64,000 nt of DNA from Tanytarsus gracilentus (lineage: Eukaryota > Arthropoda > Insecta > Diptera > Chironomidae). Location of the stretch: assembly GCA_038502055.1 (NCBI GenBank), contig JAXRKN010000026.1, positions 434,001 through 498,000 on the forward strand, given 5' to 3'. A program made the position numbers and the translations under genes. The notes below the pieces were generated by a model that saw nothing but the letters and a program-made list of their open reading frames with translations, was not told the DNA's origin and did no database searches. Of this stretch, positions 43,801 to 57,671 are shown piece by piece; within the stretch, counting starts at the first letter, position 1, and each line of letters begins with the position of its first letter.

Positions 43801-46800
43801 AGATGAATGAACAAAAGAATGCGCAAATAAATGCTCGATGATCAATCTGCATTGCATTTGCTGATAACGAAACAGTTCTGTGCAATTATTCGAGGTGCTC
43901 ATTATGCTCATTCTAGAACAGCTAAATAACACGCTAAGCAAATTACTACAAACATAAGTGCATATTGCACGTTCACTGTTTCATTTTCATCTGAAAAAAT
44001 TAAATTTAATAAAAATCTGCCTGCATCAAAAATTTATAAATATAAATTGTTTTGTGGATGGGAGAGAAAAAAAATTCATTCCACACTGTCCAGTGCTCGA
44101 AAATTATTTAAATATTTAACGAACCGAAAAATAATGCAATTATGAGGAATTTTCATGAACGAGAACGTTTTTACACCAAATAAAATAATTAAGAGATGTG
44201 TTGCGTGTGCATGTGGGTGGCAATCATACGAAATCAGCATATTGTTCAATTAATTCAAAGATTAATTGGCTGTCAAAAAGTGACAACAGTAGATGCCAGG
44301 TTGCATGTTAACAGAGACATTTAATGTTTGGGTAAAAAATGTGTGTGTCGTCTCCTCAAAAGAAGTAAAAGACACGACAACCCTCATAAAATATTGAAGT
44401 AAAGCATCTTTTTCCATAATCATAATTTTTTATGCTGCCGCTCAACTTCTTCATGAGATATTGAATAACAAATAACTTTTTAAGATACTCTCGAAAGCAT
44501 ATCTTTTTCGTCATATTAATTTGATAGTTTTTCCTTCCTCGAGTGGAAAATTTATGTGATTTGAATTTCAATATATTCAACGCTCGAGTGTTCTTCTTGC
44601 ATGGGGTAAAAAATTTCTCCTGTCAAGTGAAATTTTTCGACAAATTACTCAAGAATAAAAATTTATTTAGTGTGCAAAATTGCGAGATTTATTTGAATAA
44701 ATGTTTTTGGTGAATTCTTCATTTTTTAAAATGATTTTTTATGAAATGAATTTGTTAAAAAAATTGAATATTAAATTCAACAATTAAAAATATTTAATGA
44801 AAAATTATTTAAAAATTTAACGTTCATTAAGTATTTGAAAATTTTAGTTTTAGAAATTTAAAACCTTAATTTTTAAATTTTTTTAAATTTAAATAATTTT
44901 ACTCCGTTAGTGTTTATTAACGAATGTTTCTGAATTCCACATCCATGGCCAATAAAATCAACCGACACATAAAAAACTGTGTCATTTATTAACTCTAAAT
45001 TTAAACATGATCAACTGACATTCATATACGCGATAATAATAATTGAAATCAATTAACTTTTATTTGCCTTCACAACTGTTCCATGCCAGTATAAATCCAA
45101 ATAAATTACACATTGAAATGCACTCAAGAGCTCACTGCATAAACGGTTAAATGACATTGCACCTTTTTAACAAAAATCATAAATTTTAAAAATATAGTGA
45201 CGATAAAGAAATCCACCAGATGCGAGACGAACATTTAAAAGACAACGCAGATTCTAGAAGAAAATAATAAAGAAAAAGTTTTATGCTCTCAATCCACTTC
45301 GATGCTCTATCAAAAGCAGACTAAGATGAATATGCGCAGCGTCGAGTGTTCGGCGGAAAAAATAACTGGTTTCTCACACAATCGCAGTCGCTCGCACACA
45401 ATCAAATCCGGCTCACTCTACACATGCTTGAAAGTGGAAATGTAAACCACGCCTGGAAAATCGTACAATAATTGTGTATCATGTATCATTACAAAAGTCG
45501 ACTGCCGTGTTGGGGAGTTTTTTCTTCTAAGGATTCAAACGAGCAAATATTGTATAGTAGCAAGCTCACACAGATCAGCAGAGGGCCTGAACCAGTTAAG
45601 TGACCTGAAACTTTCCCAACATTTATAGTGTGACAAACTTCCCCAAAGCGGAAGTGAAACTCACAGCTCACAGATTTAAATCCCATCGTCAGCCGGACAC
45701 ATTTTAAGAGCATGCGAAGCCAAACAGAACGAAAATTTAAAGAGAGAAGATGAGACATGGTGAAAGTGAAACATGATCGATGAGCATATTTCTTATTTCT
45801 TTCCTCATGAGACTTTCGACTGTATGGCTCATGCCTTTATGGTTTCATCATAATGCATGTCAAAAGGTTATCGCACACATAAAATTTACGACTACATTTC
45901 GGGCAGAATAAAAATTTTTTCAATCATCTCTTATCAGCTTATTTTATATATTTTTTTCTAAGAACATTCCGACGGAGTTTGATAAAAAATAATTTATTGA
46001 TCATCGGATCACATTACGGAGTTTTTAAGATAATGAAAGTCTTCATTAAAATTACGCAATGACTCTTCTTGTTTTTTGTGGTTGAAAAATGACAAATCAC
46101 CTGTCACCATGCCGTCGTTCCAAAAATCTCATGTTGCTAATCTGTTAATGCCAACCACCCCTCAACCCCACCACTTTGTCATTCAATTGACGCTCTTGGT
46201 GAGAGAAAATTTAATGAAAGGATTTTTCGAGCATTTTGATATTGACACAATTTTCGTAATTTAATTATCTTCTTCTCTATTTCATCCCGCAAGCCCACCA
46301 TGCGATTTCATGGCCGTTGTAATTCTAACAAGAGAGCAATTTGGTTTTCTGTATAATTTAACATGCGAACATGTTTGAAAGCAACTGCTGTGAGTACAAG
46401 CATGCTCTCTCGGGTAGTTTTCTAATGGAATGATAGATGGTCATATGGGCAATGAGGATATGCAAAGTTTTCACGAGATTGTTTTAAAATATTCAAAAAT
46501 TAACAACTTTTTTAGAGTTTTGCATAAATTTTCAAAGGGAGAAATTTTTAAATCGCATGGCAGTGATTTTTAGGTTCATCAATTTTTAGACAAAGAAACC
46601 TTTTTTAAAAATTATATTTAAAATATTTTAGAATCAGTATAAAATTAAATTAAAACTAGTTTAAAATTGAAAATTTTCTCCTCTCAAACAAACACAAAAT
46701 AAAGTCACACAACATCTGCTCTAGATCCCCCCCTTAAAACAGAAAGTCCTTTGAATGAAAAAACAAATCTAACAGACGACTTTTAATATAATTGATTGGG

Positions 46801-47883
46801 TGAGGCAGAAAATACCCCAAAAAACTATCAATGGTCACACAAAATATCATTAATCACTTTTATATTGTCCATTAAGACATTTTTTGGCAAAAAGAAAAGT
46901 TTTAATCTATCGTTTTTAAAATATTTATCTTTCTCATCCTTCATAACAATAAAAAAGGTTTTAAATAATTATTTTATAAATTTTATCCAACAATTGTTTC
47001 GCTTCATTGTCTTCTCTGGTCTCTCTCTACTTATCGATGGCATTTTGACCATATTTTATCAAACAAATTAATTTAAACCGAGCACATAGTGTGAAGTGGT
47101 TGAGTATAGGGGAAAAATACAGAGAGAAAAGGATATCATGAATAGTTTCATTAAACAATGAACGAGCCGGAAAGATAACAATCACACACAAAAAGTCCCC
47201 AACAATTCATTGTTAATGACCACAAAGTGGACATGAAAATCTATTACGCAAACATGCACGTCCTACCGCATATTATATGTGAGTGGTGTGCACCAACAAG
47301 TTGGGGGTGAGAAGAAAATTGTTGATATTGATGGTTATAATGGGATAATGATACACTATATAAGGAGTGTAAGTTCGAGGACATAAATTATACAGCAAAT
47401 CATCGTCAAATAGCCTCGAGGCAATTTATCCACACGGATTACACTCATAAGTAGATTTCTTTCCTCTTTATGTTCTCATCAAATAAAAGAGTCACGTCCT
47501 GCAGGGCAATTGGAAATCATAGTGCGCTCGAGAGTCATTAGCAAAAAATAAAAAAAGTAAAATCATGACAAATGGCTCGAGTTGGTAGCTCACAATGATT
47601 TATTTAAAAGGATAATTTTAGAGCGCATATTAATTACATTTTCATGTGCATATGAATTAATTAAATCGTCAAAAACGGTGGTAGATTTTATCAGATTTTA
47701 AATTTTATAACATGCATCAAGATTCATCACATGTCAAAGCATCATCATCGCCTTTGATCTACGCATCATACGTAAATATTAAATTACAGTTCATTTTTTC
47801 AGGTCAGAGTAAAATTAATCAAGCATCAAGGGTTTATATGTAAAATTAATTAGACTTCAAATTCTTTTATTCCATTTTTATTA

Positions 47884-48634
47884 TAGCTCCGCTATATATT
47901 AATTTTATTTTTCAAACCAGTTTTCGGCCCCTAGTGCCAAGACATTACATTTTGCAATATCAAAACATATACTCAAATGATAGGCCTAGGCAAACCCTAC
48001 AAACTGGCGAAAACAGATTTGAAATCGGTTGCTCCTACGAGGAGTTAGAGCCATTTAAGTCATCTTACTTTCTTACTTTCTCACTTTCTCACGATCTTAG
48101 TGAACGCCATATCTCAAGAACGGCTAGTCGGATTTGATTCGGGTTTGTGGCTAAAGATCGGGTTTTGGCTCTAGTTGTGCAAGAAGTATTTTGTTTTGAG
48201 GTACGACCCTCCAAGGACCGTCCCTGAGTGCAAAAATGTCCTTTTTCATACAAATTTTCTCTTATATGGCTTCATGGGTATCGTTGAACTCGTAATTGCA
48301 TCAGAAATCGATTGACATTGACGATTTTTGAGGAATGTCCATCATGGCCGGCCAGGAGTGCCACTAATGTCCATTTTTCAGAACTATGGCTTCATGTATG
48401 TCGTTGAACTCGTCATTCCATCAGGAATCGATTGATATTGACGATTTTTGAGGAATGTCCATCATGGCCGGCCAGGAGTGCCACTAATGTCCATTTTTTA
48501 GAACTGTGGCTTCATGTATGTCGTTGAACTCGTCATTGCATCAGGAATCGATTGGCATTGATGATTTTTGAAGGATGTCCTTCATGATTAACCAAAAGTG
48601 CCAACGGAGTAGGGTACTAATCTATGCGGAGCTA
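47884..48634. mobile_element. TA-flanked MITE-like element with internal tandem repeat
   Basis: The left end is TAGCTCCGCTATATATTA. The right end in reverse complement reads TAGCTCCGCATAGATTA, so about 15 terminal bases form inverted repeats flanked by TA. Inside are a CTTACTTT-type microsatellite, a segment reading ATCTCAAGAACGGCTAGTCG, and a 120-bp tandem array. Composition is richer in G and C than the surroundings. No transposase is present. The superfamily is uncertain; TA flanks suggest a Tc1/mariner-type origin. Confidence 0.6.
48268..48600. repeat. 120-bp tandem repeat, nearly three units
   Basis: Units begin GGCTTCATG at 48268, 48388 and 48508. Each contains TCGTTGAACTCG and ATCGATTG, and the first two also contain TCATGGCCGGCCAGGAGTGC. 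The third unit is more diverged and stops at the element's right end. Confidence 0.9.
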
Positions 48635-51600
48635 TTGGAAATGGCAACGCCGTTTGCAGACCCATCTTGTTTTTATTTCAGATGAGAAATTTTTTTTGCT
48701 GACAAAAGAAGTGAAAATAGCTTGAAGGGGAAAAAGAAGAATTTTCTTGCTAATCTACCATAAGAAGTTGATATGAAAATTCATCCTGATTTAATTCTCT
48801 TCTCCTCACTCCTTCGTTGTTGATTAAAATTGAGGGATTTTCATTGAAAGCCCTCGTTAATTTTATGGGTTTTGTGGATTATGTTATGATCTGCTTGCAT
48901 TGTTAGAACTCAATACCGTTGAAGGTAGTTAGCTGGAAAAATTAGATGAGCTGATTTGCATTGAGCTGAGATTGAACTTTTCAAAAATATTTTTATAAAT
49001 TAAAGATTTATAAATAATTTAAATTTATGGGATTTTTTCAATCAAAATAGTTGATAAGAAAATGAGCTCAACATAAAGACTCGAAATAGTAATAACTGAA
49101 CTCTACGAAAATTATTTAAATGATGACATCTTCGCACTAGCAATTACTCCAACATTATTTGAGATCCTCTTAAGATTCCACCGAAGCATGATAATTTAAT
49201 TAAATATTAATGTTTGTTCTCGCATTCAACGACAAATTTTTCGATTTTCGTAAACAATTTTGTTTACAAATTTACAATTTAAATTTTTTTGATGTAATGA
49301 AAGCCGAAAGAGACACTCGCGTCAACTCATTCCTCGAAAAATAAAAAGTTTGTTAATTGGTGAAATAAACTGATAGCAAAGAGCCGAAAAATAAATAAAT
49401 CACTCGAGATGCTTGTTTTGTGTGCACGTGTCAAGATGATTTTCAAAGTCGTCTCTATTTACACGCATAAAAAATGCGAAAAGAAAGGGTGACAAAAATT
49501 TCGAAACCACAAGCATTGACACAATTTTCAATGATTTCATTTCAATCAACTGTCAAAGCATATTGTGAAATGAAATCATCAATTCACGAACACATGTCGC
49601 ACGTCAATGCGAAACGTGTTTAACATTTCAATGCATTTTTGCGATTTTTTTTTAAATTTAGCGTAAAAAATCATTTTAGCGTGATGAGTAAAGTATCAAA
49701 CACATTTAATCCATTTATCCGTCAAACGGAGGATGATTTGATTGTGCATGAGAACGATGCCATAAGTAGCATCAGAAAATAAGTGATTATAGCGATAAAT
49801 TGAGTTCTTGTGGCTTATTGTTGACAATAATCCTCGAGAGGTTTCATTGTGAGGGTGGAAATAAAAATCATCCTGATTTTTGTCCCTTCACACCACCTCG
49901 TAAATGCAATAAAACGATTTTTTTCTTCCCAATTTTTTCACATCTTATGCAGATTAGCTCTCTTCAGAGCCCCTTCAAAAAGTTCTTTTTTTTATTGCAT
50001 CAATTTGTTGAAACGTTCAAAAATGATTTTTTATTTTCACGCTGATTGTAATTCTCCGCTTTTCATGAATATCCAATTGAGGGTGTAGAATGTGTAAGTG
50101 GAGTTATTTAATGGATGACTTTAGATCCTTGTCACCTGATATTGTTGCTTTGTGGCTAGAACCCAGTGAGGAATTATTGTTTATCCTTACATTAAGGAAT
50201 TGTGAATTATAGCCTTAAAAGTGAGCAATTTTGTAACATTTTCATACTAAACAATTAAGGACATTTGAACAACAAAATGTGTTTTTAGAAAATATTAAAT
50301 TCCTCACTGGGAATCTCACATTATCAACTTTAAAATTCATCCTACAACAAAAACGGTAAATCTTGTGGTATTAAGAAAGTTTTCCTTCTTCTCACAAACA
50401 AAACATTATCAGTCAGTAAATTTGCCTTTTATACTCGACTTCAACGATTGCAATCTAATTGATGTCCTTAACGACACAAAGCCGAAAGGAGAGAAAAAAG
50501 GGGTAAAAAGGACAGAAATTTTTTATTTTCCAAATTTAATGCAATTGTCAATTTGCCGAAAATAAGAAAAGCATTTTCTTGTTAAACAAACAAGAGCAAT
50601 TTTATTATCAGTGAAGCTGCGCGAATAGCTGGCCTAAAATAAAAAAGGAAACTTTCTCAACGAGATGAACAAAAGGGTTGTGGCGGTATCATTTGAAAAT
50701 TATTGCGTTGAGGGATGCTAATAATGTTGTTGTTTCTTATCTTTGGCTTCTTTATTGCTCTCTCTTTTTTTCAATTTCATGACTAATTTTTTAATGAATT
50801 TTTATTTTCTGGAAATAATTGAAGTCATTAATGCGGAGTTATTAAAATTTTTATATTCAATTGGGAGGGTGAGAGGGAAGAGTTTCAGGTGCAGTGCATC
50901 ATCGTTCATAGAGTTGAAAGTGCCTCGTTAAATCATTCGTACGGCCATATTATGTCATCATATCACTTTTCACAGTGGCTCTTTTCATGATAAATAACCA
51001 TCATGACCGTAGTCGCACACATATACGCCATATAATCTCTCCTATGACCGTATCCATTGTACATTTGATCCATCAACGTAAACAATATCTCCATAACCCT
51101 TAACAACCTTCATACATACGTGAATGTCTAAAATTCCATTTGAAGTTTATTTAAGCTGCAGACGGGGAAAAGAGGATTTTCAACCGTACATGCAACAGCA
51201 AAATAGACAACGTCCTTTCGTTGGCTTCCCTCAATTTTAACAGCATGGTTTTTAATTTTCAAAATGGATTTTCTCTATGAAAAACAAACAAAAAACTCTT
51301 CATGATTTTTTTTTGTTATTTATTGTTGAATTTTTTTGGGATCAAAAATTCCTCATTACTACAACAACACAAGCATGGCAATAAATTTTCCTAGCTAATT
51401 GCGGCAACGACCACATGATGTTGTTGCTGCCTCCTAATTTACAGAATGTAATAAAAATTATTAAAAATTATCTTGCACTTGCTCTCCCGTCGCTCGGCAG
51501 TTAATTTATTAGAACTCTCTCTCATGTTAAATAGTTTTTGCGGGAGGAAATTTTATGCCAGACGTCAAACATAATTTTCATAAGAATCAAATCAATCAGA

Positions 51601-53842
51601 AATCCATTAGACAACCAAAATAAAATATTTTTTTGAGTAAGAAATTCTAGTAACCCCAAATAAAAACTATGCAACGATGACCTTTTTCAAGGAAGGAAGC
51701 CGTAAATAGAAATTTTCGATGAATAAAACATTGAGTGGATGTCAAATGGAAATGAAAGAAATCAAAAATAACTCACGGATGAAAAACCTGTTTAGAGACT
51801 TCCTTAAAAAAGCGAGGAAACTGTCAATAATTCCCTCGCTCGAAGAAATCACATGTGCTCGCATTAAAAGTCAAAATTAAAGATTATTCACTTTGCATCT
51901 CGTTCTTAAATGCAGTTAAAATTCTTCTTCCCACATATTGAGAAAAATCGTAATTTAAATACGAGGGTACGACGGCATTGTCTCGGCAGTTTTTTTTTGG
52001 GGGAGAAATTCTATACTAAAAATCATTTACGACTGTTTTAAAAAAGATTTTAAAATGACATTTGTAAAAATATTTATGTAAAGTTAACGATCCATTGCGT
52101 GTTTGCGGTAGCAGGTGACTGACTCATTTCGTTTGGGATTTTCTTAAAAATAAAAATTTAAAGAGTAACTAAAATAATTAAAAATTTTAATTTTTTACTA
52201 AATTTGCAAATTTATTATTAAAATTTGTTAAAGTTTTATTTGAACTTAAAATCTATAAAGTTCTACTCGAGATTAAATTTACAACTGAATAGAAATCATC
52301 TACATTGTTGACTAAATATATTTTTTGTCCTCAATCTAGGAATACATGCGAGAAAATATCATTGTTAATGCGATTTGAATGCTGAAGTGGAGGCTTTTGA
52401 AAAATATTCACTCTCTTCACACAATAAGTACACATTTAGATAGGATTATCATGTAACATGCCTTGATAAAAATCGCGAAAATTATACACGTTTTGTGTCG
52501 AAAGGGATTTTTTGCCGCATTCAAATGCAAACATTTCAAAAAGTAATTTTTTTTGCTTCCATTTCAATTCTATTTAAAAATAGCGAATGAGAATGGAAAA
52601 TGAGATAAGAGAGATGCTGTGTGACGTTGTTTAATGTTTAATCATGCAAAGGCAGAGTGTTATTATTTTTCCATTTAGTACTTGAGCGTTTAATCACTCG
52701 AAAATAATTTACGTACTTGGCTGGATGATACTGTTTGAAAAAATATGGAGTGTCTCTCAAGCACTTTAACATTTGTCATCTTTCCGCAAAAAGAAAAGAT
52801 AATTATTAAAAAAAGTCCTAAAGGACTCTCGGTTCGTGAGAGGGTGGAAAATGTCAGTTGATGAAAATATGATTGATGGCTTGATGGCGAATAACTTTTG
52901 GGTGAAATCAATAGCGGAAGGGATTTTTTAATAAAAATTTTGTAATTAGATAATTTTTTTATGCTAGGTTTTTAAAAATATTTATTAAACTGATTTTTTT
53001 CATTTCGTTTTATTCATAAAACAATCCAGAAAGTCCAAAAAGTTTACGTTATTCAATGCAAAGTTTTAAATCATCTTACTCTCAAGCTTTTCTCTAAAAC
53101 AAAATTGAAATCGATCAATCCTAAATTTTTAATTACATTTGAGAAAATGATTAGAAATTTCGTACACATGAAACTCCTTAACATTAGACACACATACTCA
53201 CCATTCATCATCTCACCATCTTCTCATCTCTCTCTCTCAAGGGAATGATCAATCTTATCCAATAAAATATTATGAACGATAAATTTTACATGAAAATTAA
53301 AATCTCACACCAACGTTTGAAAATCAATTTTGTTGCGGACAGTTGGCTGGCTGAATGGATGGCAAGGTGCAATCACTGATTCATGAATAAATCAACAGAA
53401 CTTTAATTAAATAAATCAAAAGGCAATTCAATTGCAATCTGGAAAATAAAGAGCCCTTTTTTGCATTATGCTCATTCAACAGGAACTGCATGGGAATTCT
53501 CACCGTGAAAAGGACATTCGTACGTGAACCGAAAATCCTGTTTTGAATCCTGCATGTCCATGAAACATAAAAAGTTGAAAGTGTCAGCGAAAAATCACTC
53601 AGGAAATCAGCGCTCAACACGCAAGCTGAATTTTAAAATGTAACCACATTGTGAATGATGAGAAAGTCATTTCGGAGTTTGTGAGGGTGAAGGAAAAGCA
53701 GTCGGCATGGAATAAACAACCCCTTTTTTATTTTATTGTTCCTTGTTGTTGGCAATTTGTTAAATATCGGTTTGATTCGGTGGTCAATTTGATGATTTGA
53801 AGTCATGAGAGGGGTTGCACGCAATGGAATTTCAGTCGTTCA

Positions 53843-54010
53843 TTGGTGAAGTTGGAGATTATATAAAAAATGTTCATAGATTTTGGAAATTATTAAATTT
53901 TTTGCAAATAATATTTAATAAATTTTAAATCGTATATTTTAAAAATTAGAATACGATTTATCCATTTGCATAGTTATTTTTAAAAAATATTCCGTCAAAC
54001 TTCACCATTT
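53843..54010. repeat. AT-rich hairpin element (GGTGAAGTT arms)
   Basis: The left arm TTGGTGAAGTTGGAGATT pairs with the right arm, whose reverse complement reads AAATGGTGAAGTTTGACGGA. The core is A/T-rich. It is one of the dispersed hairpins in the desert. Confidence 0.4.
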
Positions 54011-57000
54011 AAATAATTCTAGTTTAACATATTAAGCCCAGTTGTCTGCTTTTAATCACAGTTAACGGAAAGAGAAAGTGTTAATTTTAAGACCACAAAA
54101 ACTGTCACATTAACAATTAAGTCGAGATTTTTTTTGGATCAAATTTCTCTTTTTCCATGTGCATAGCGTTAAAAAAACTTCCATGTGTCTAATTTATTAA
54201 TTCCCTCAATTGGAACATGTGTTCAGAAGGCAATATCAATTTGAAAAATTAATAAATTATCGAGGGAGATGTTTGAGGTAATAAAAAACCCTTTTTCCTT
54301 CCATTTGAGGGGGAAGAAAAATATTTTTCCATTTTTTCTCAATTAAAATTTTTAACACAATTTGCTGCCTTGATTTTTAATTTTCTTCCACGCAAGCGGC
54401 AAAGTCGTTTCGAACACATGTGCAGTCGAGAATGCTCATAAAGATACAAACAAATGAATTTAAGTGTTCTTCTTCATTTCTTATTCTTATCACCATCAGC
54501 TGCAGTAGCTACAAAGAGAAAATTATGACATCGTCAGTGTAGGCAGCAAAAAAATTGCCGCTCGAATGATTTTATGACGTTGAGAGAATTTAAAATTTAT
54601 AACTTTTTTTGCAGAGACCTTCGGTCGAATTTTCATTGTCATCGCACTAAATTGAGACATCCAACTGGCAGATATTACTTTGTCACAATAACCTAATAAG
54701 GCGTGACAAAATTTTATAAAAATCCATTTAATTAAATACAATTTCTTCACACCCACAAATGAGCGTGAAATTTGTTGCCTTTTGTCCCTTTTCTGTGTTC
54801 CTTTTTGACTTTTTTGTCTCCTTTTGTTCTTTCGCCTACGTTTCGAAAAAAAAGAGGAAATTGGTAATTTATTAGATCGATTTTTGGCAATTCCTTTTAC
54901 TAAACGGCGTCAATTGTCGGCACTTCCGGATTCGCTTTTAAAAAGGCAAAACCTCAACTCAAGAAACACTACGACGACGCGTGGTTTGACCTTAACAGGA
55001 AAATGTGTAAGAACTTCCGAAATCTTTTCATAAATTCCCACGCTCTAAATTGCTTTTCGTCATATGGCGGTAATGTCCGCAATGAATGTGTGATGTGTAT
55101 TTTTATTTTCGAGGATCGTTTGAAGAGAGGAAAAGCTAGAGGAGGTTAACAAATTTTATGTTTCCGGGACATGAAAATTAAGGACTCGATGGAAACACTC
55201 AAATTTTTTTTCCCGATTCCTAGTCTATGACATTTCCTTTATGAATAATTAAAAAATTGTCGATTGCATGATTTTTTGAATCTGCTTTGTTACGAAGTGT
55301 TTTCATTAAATCGATGTTGTATATTTTGTATTTTTAAAACTATCAGTGATAAACCTATAACAATACAATTTCTATTTTCTTTGTTGCTGAAATTAGAACA
55401 CATGGGATGAAAACTGAAAAATAAAACAACTAAATTAATTATTTTGTCAAAATTCATAAACGGTTAAATTTAAAATTCAAAAATCTTTAACAGTTTTCGG
55501 AAAGTTTTCACCCATTTCAAAAGTCACTAAAAAAGCAATATTGCAGCAAAAATCTTCAATCACCGATAAGAGAAGCTGATGAAAGTTGTTTTATTTGCCA
55601 CGAACTAAAACAAAGAAGAACGTAAAAAAATCTGCATTGCTCTTTTTATCTCTGGCACAGAAATATTAATTAAGAAATAAAATTCGAATTCATCGATACA
55701 TGAATTTGAATTTAAATTACTCTTTTCATCCTCTCTCCACGTTTGCATTCTTATCTCTGCTACTTTATATATAAGAAAATATTTCCATTTCTTTTCCTCT
55801 CCATATTTGCTCGTGAGAGAGCATTGAAACAATAGCGACATAGCGCCAATCGGGCAATACGATTTCCATACCTGCCGGCTACATCGTTGAGCGTTTCATT
55901 CATTGATTATTTTATTATAAATTGAAATTGATCATGTGCTACTGATATAGCATCATTCCCTCCTTCATAAGTTCAGGGCATAGCTGAAAGTGTGAATAAA
56001 TTTATTTTTCACATCGACATGAGTGTGGAGAAATATTTTTACTCGCTTAATTGCAGTAAGAAGGCGACGCTCGTTAAAATCACTTCGTATCTCGGCGAGA
56101 GAGTACGAGTCGGAGGAGAGACCACCTCATTGATGATGATACAAAAAGCAACACGAAACGGAGGTGAAAAAGAAATGAAATTCTTCTTTTTTTTCATTGA
56201 GAAAAATGTTAATTTGAATTTAACAACATCACTGAGGCTTTCATTTAATTTGATTATTTGCGCATTGTCGCTCTGGCCACCCAATTATCCGGCGCAAGTA
56301 AACTCTCATTTGCATTCACAAGATCGTTGCACTGTGCGTTGGCGAATGGCGCCTCTCACTATTCGTTCTGACATGTCTGTGTAAAAAAAATTTTTATTTG
56401 AAGGTACGACTTCATTAATATCACATCGACACATTAAACATCCATTCGATTATGATTTAGATTTACTCCCATGAGATCGATATACATTCAACTCAAAATA
56501 TATATTGCCTTTCCATTTCATTTCATTCACCACCCCATAATAAATATATCGAAATCATAATTTTTTTTTGTTTCCGAGCAATCGAGATTAATTTATTGAT
56601 GTCGGAGATAGACGACTTTCGTGACTAGGAGCGTGCTCGCCCGTCTGAAGTTGCTTTTTTATCAATCAATAAAAAAAAATCTGTCTTGTACCATCATCAC
56701 AAGGATTAAGGACAAAAGTCATTTAGAGGATATCGACGATAAAATGCAATGTGACTGCATGAATTCTTCGGAGAAAATAAATTTTTGTCAGAATTCGAGA
56801 ATAAATCATACAAAAAGATGTGAGTTGATTTTTTATGGTCCTTCCACAAACATTCACTTTTAATCTCCCACAAAATCAGATAATCATTGAGGGGAGGAAA
56901 AAATCCTTAACTTCCATATTCAATAAAAAACAAAGTCACTCGCTTTCACCATAAGTGTGACACATTCGAAGAGGACTAGAGAAGAAATATAATAAAAATT

Positions 57001-57671
57001 CGACAAATGGTTTCGGGTTCATAAAAGTTCAAAACATTTCCTGATGATGCGGATCTAGGGATGGACTCAAAATGCTTCCACAAAATCTTAAGTATTTTTT
57101 AAAGTTCAATTTTAAGAATCATTTAAAAAAATTTTAATTTTATAAAATGTCCAACCTTTGACTAAAACATCACTACACTTTATATGCTCACATTTTTATA
57201 TCATCATTCACTGTCGATCGTAATTGTCATATCGTTACCACTGTCTCCGATGGCATTTGATTTTGTCTCTATCTTTTTTTTGTGTGAGACACATTCATAT
57301 AAAAACATAACTGGGGAATTATGTTACATCATAAAAAACAATATTTGATATATTTTTGCCTCCTCTTGTCGGAAGTGATTTATTGAATGTTTATAGTGCA
57401 CTTGGTATTTGATTCTCGAATTACTATCTTGTCGGTGCTTGCGCCAAGTGAATTTTTGTGTGAGGAATTTACGTTTCAGTAAATCAAACTTAACCCAATT
57501 CCAGCCTTAAATTGAATGTCATCGCAGCAATCTTCCTTCATTCATGAAAGAAATTCCTTTCGTCACGCAAATCAAATTGACATATTTTATTTTGACATTC
57601 TTATTTTCCTCTGCGAAACACGCTCAACTAAAAGTGAATTAGTCTGTCGATATTCGTCGCTCATATCAAAC

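Larger units (their letters stand above)
37870..57515. other. About 20-kb gene desert downstream of svp
   Basis: No frame on either strand looks like protein and no RNA gene is recognised. The sequence is A/T-rich with dispersed hairpin repeats and one clear element at 47884-48634. A G/C-richer stretch at about 45.3-45.75 kb is not explained. Long deserts beside developmental regulators often hold enhancers; that is inference here. Confidence 0.6.

Noticed and set aside
45489..45758. 89-residue minus-strand frame in the G/C-richer desert stretch
   Set aside because: No motif, splice context or homologue recognised. The stretch is noted as unexplained, but a gene is not supported.
47934..48137. 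67-residue open frame in the TA-flanked element
   Set aside because: It spans the microsatellite and repeat core of a non-coding element and lacks transposase motifs.
57516..57671. Upstream 52 codons as the true start of the RIIa/IQ protein
   Set aside because: The ATG follows a TGA directly, the translated segment has no domain-like character, and the RIIa domain in relatives lies close to the N-terminus. It is kept as an alternative only.
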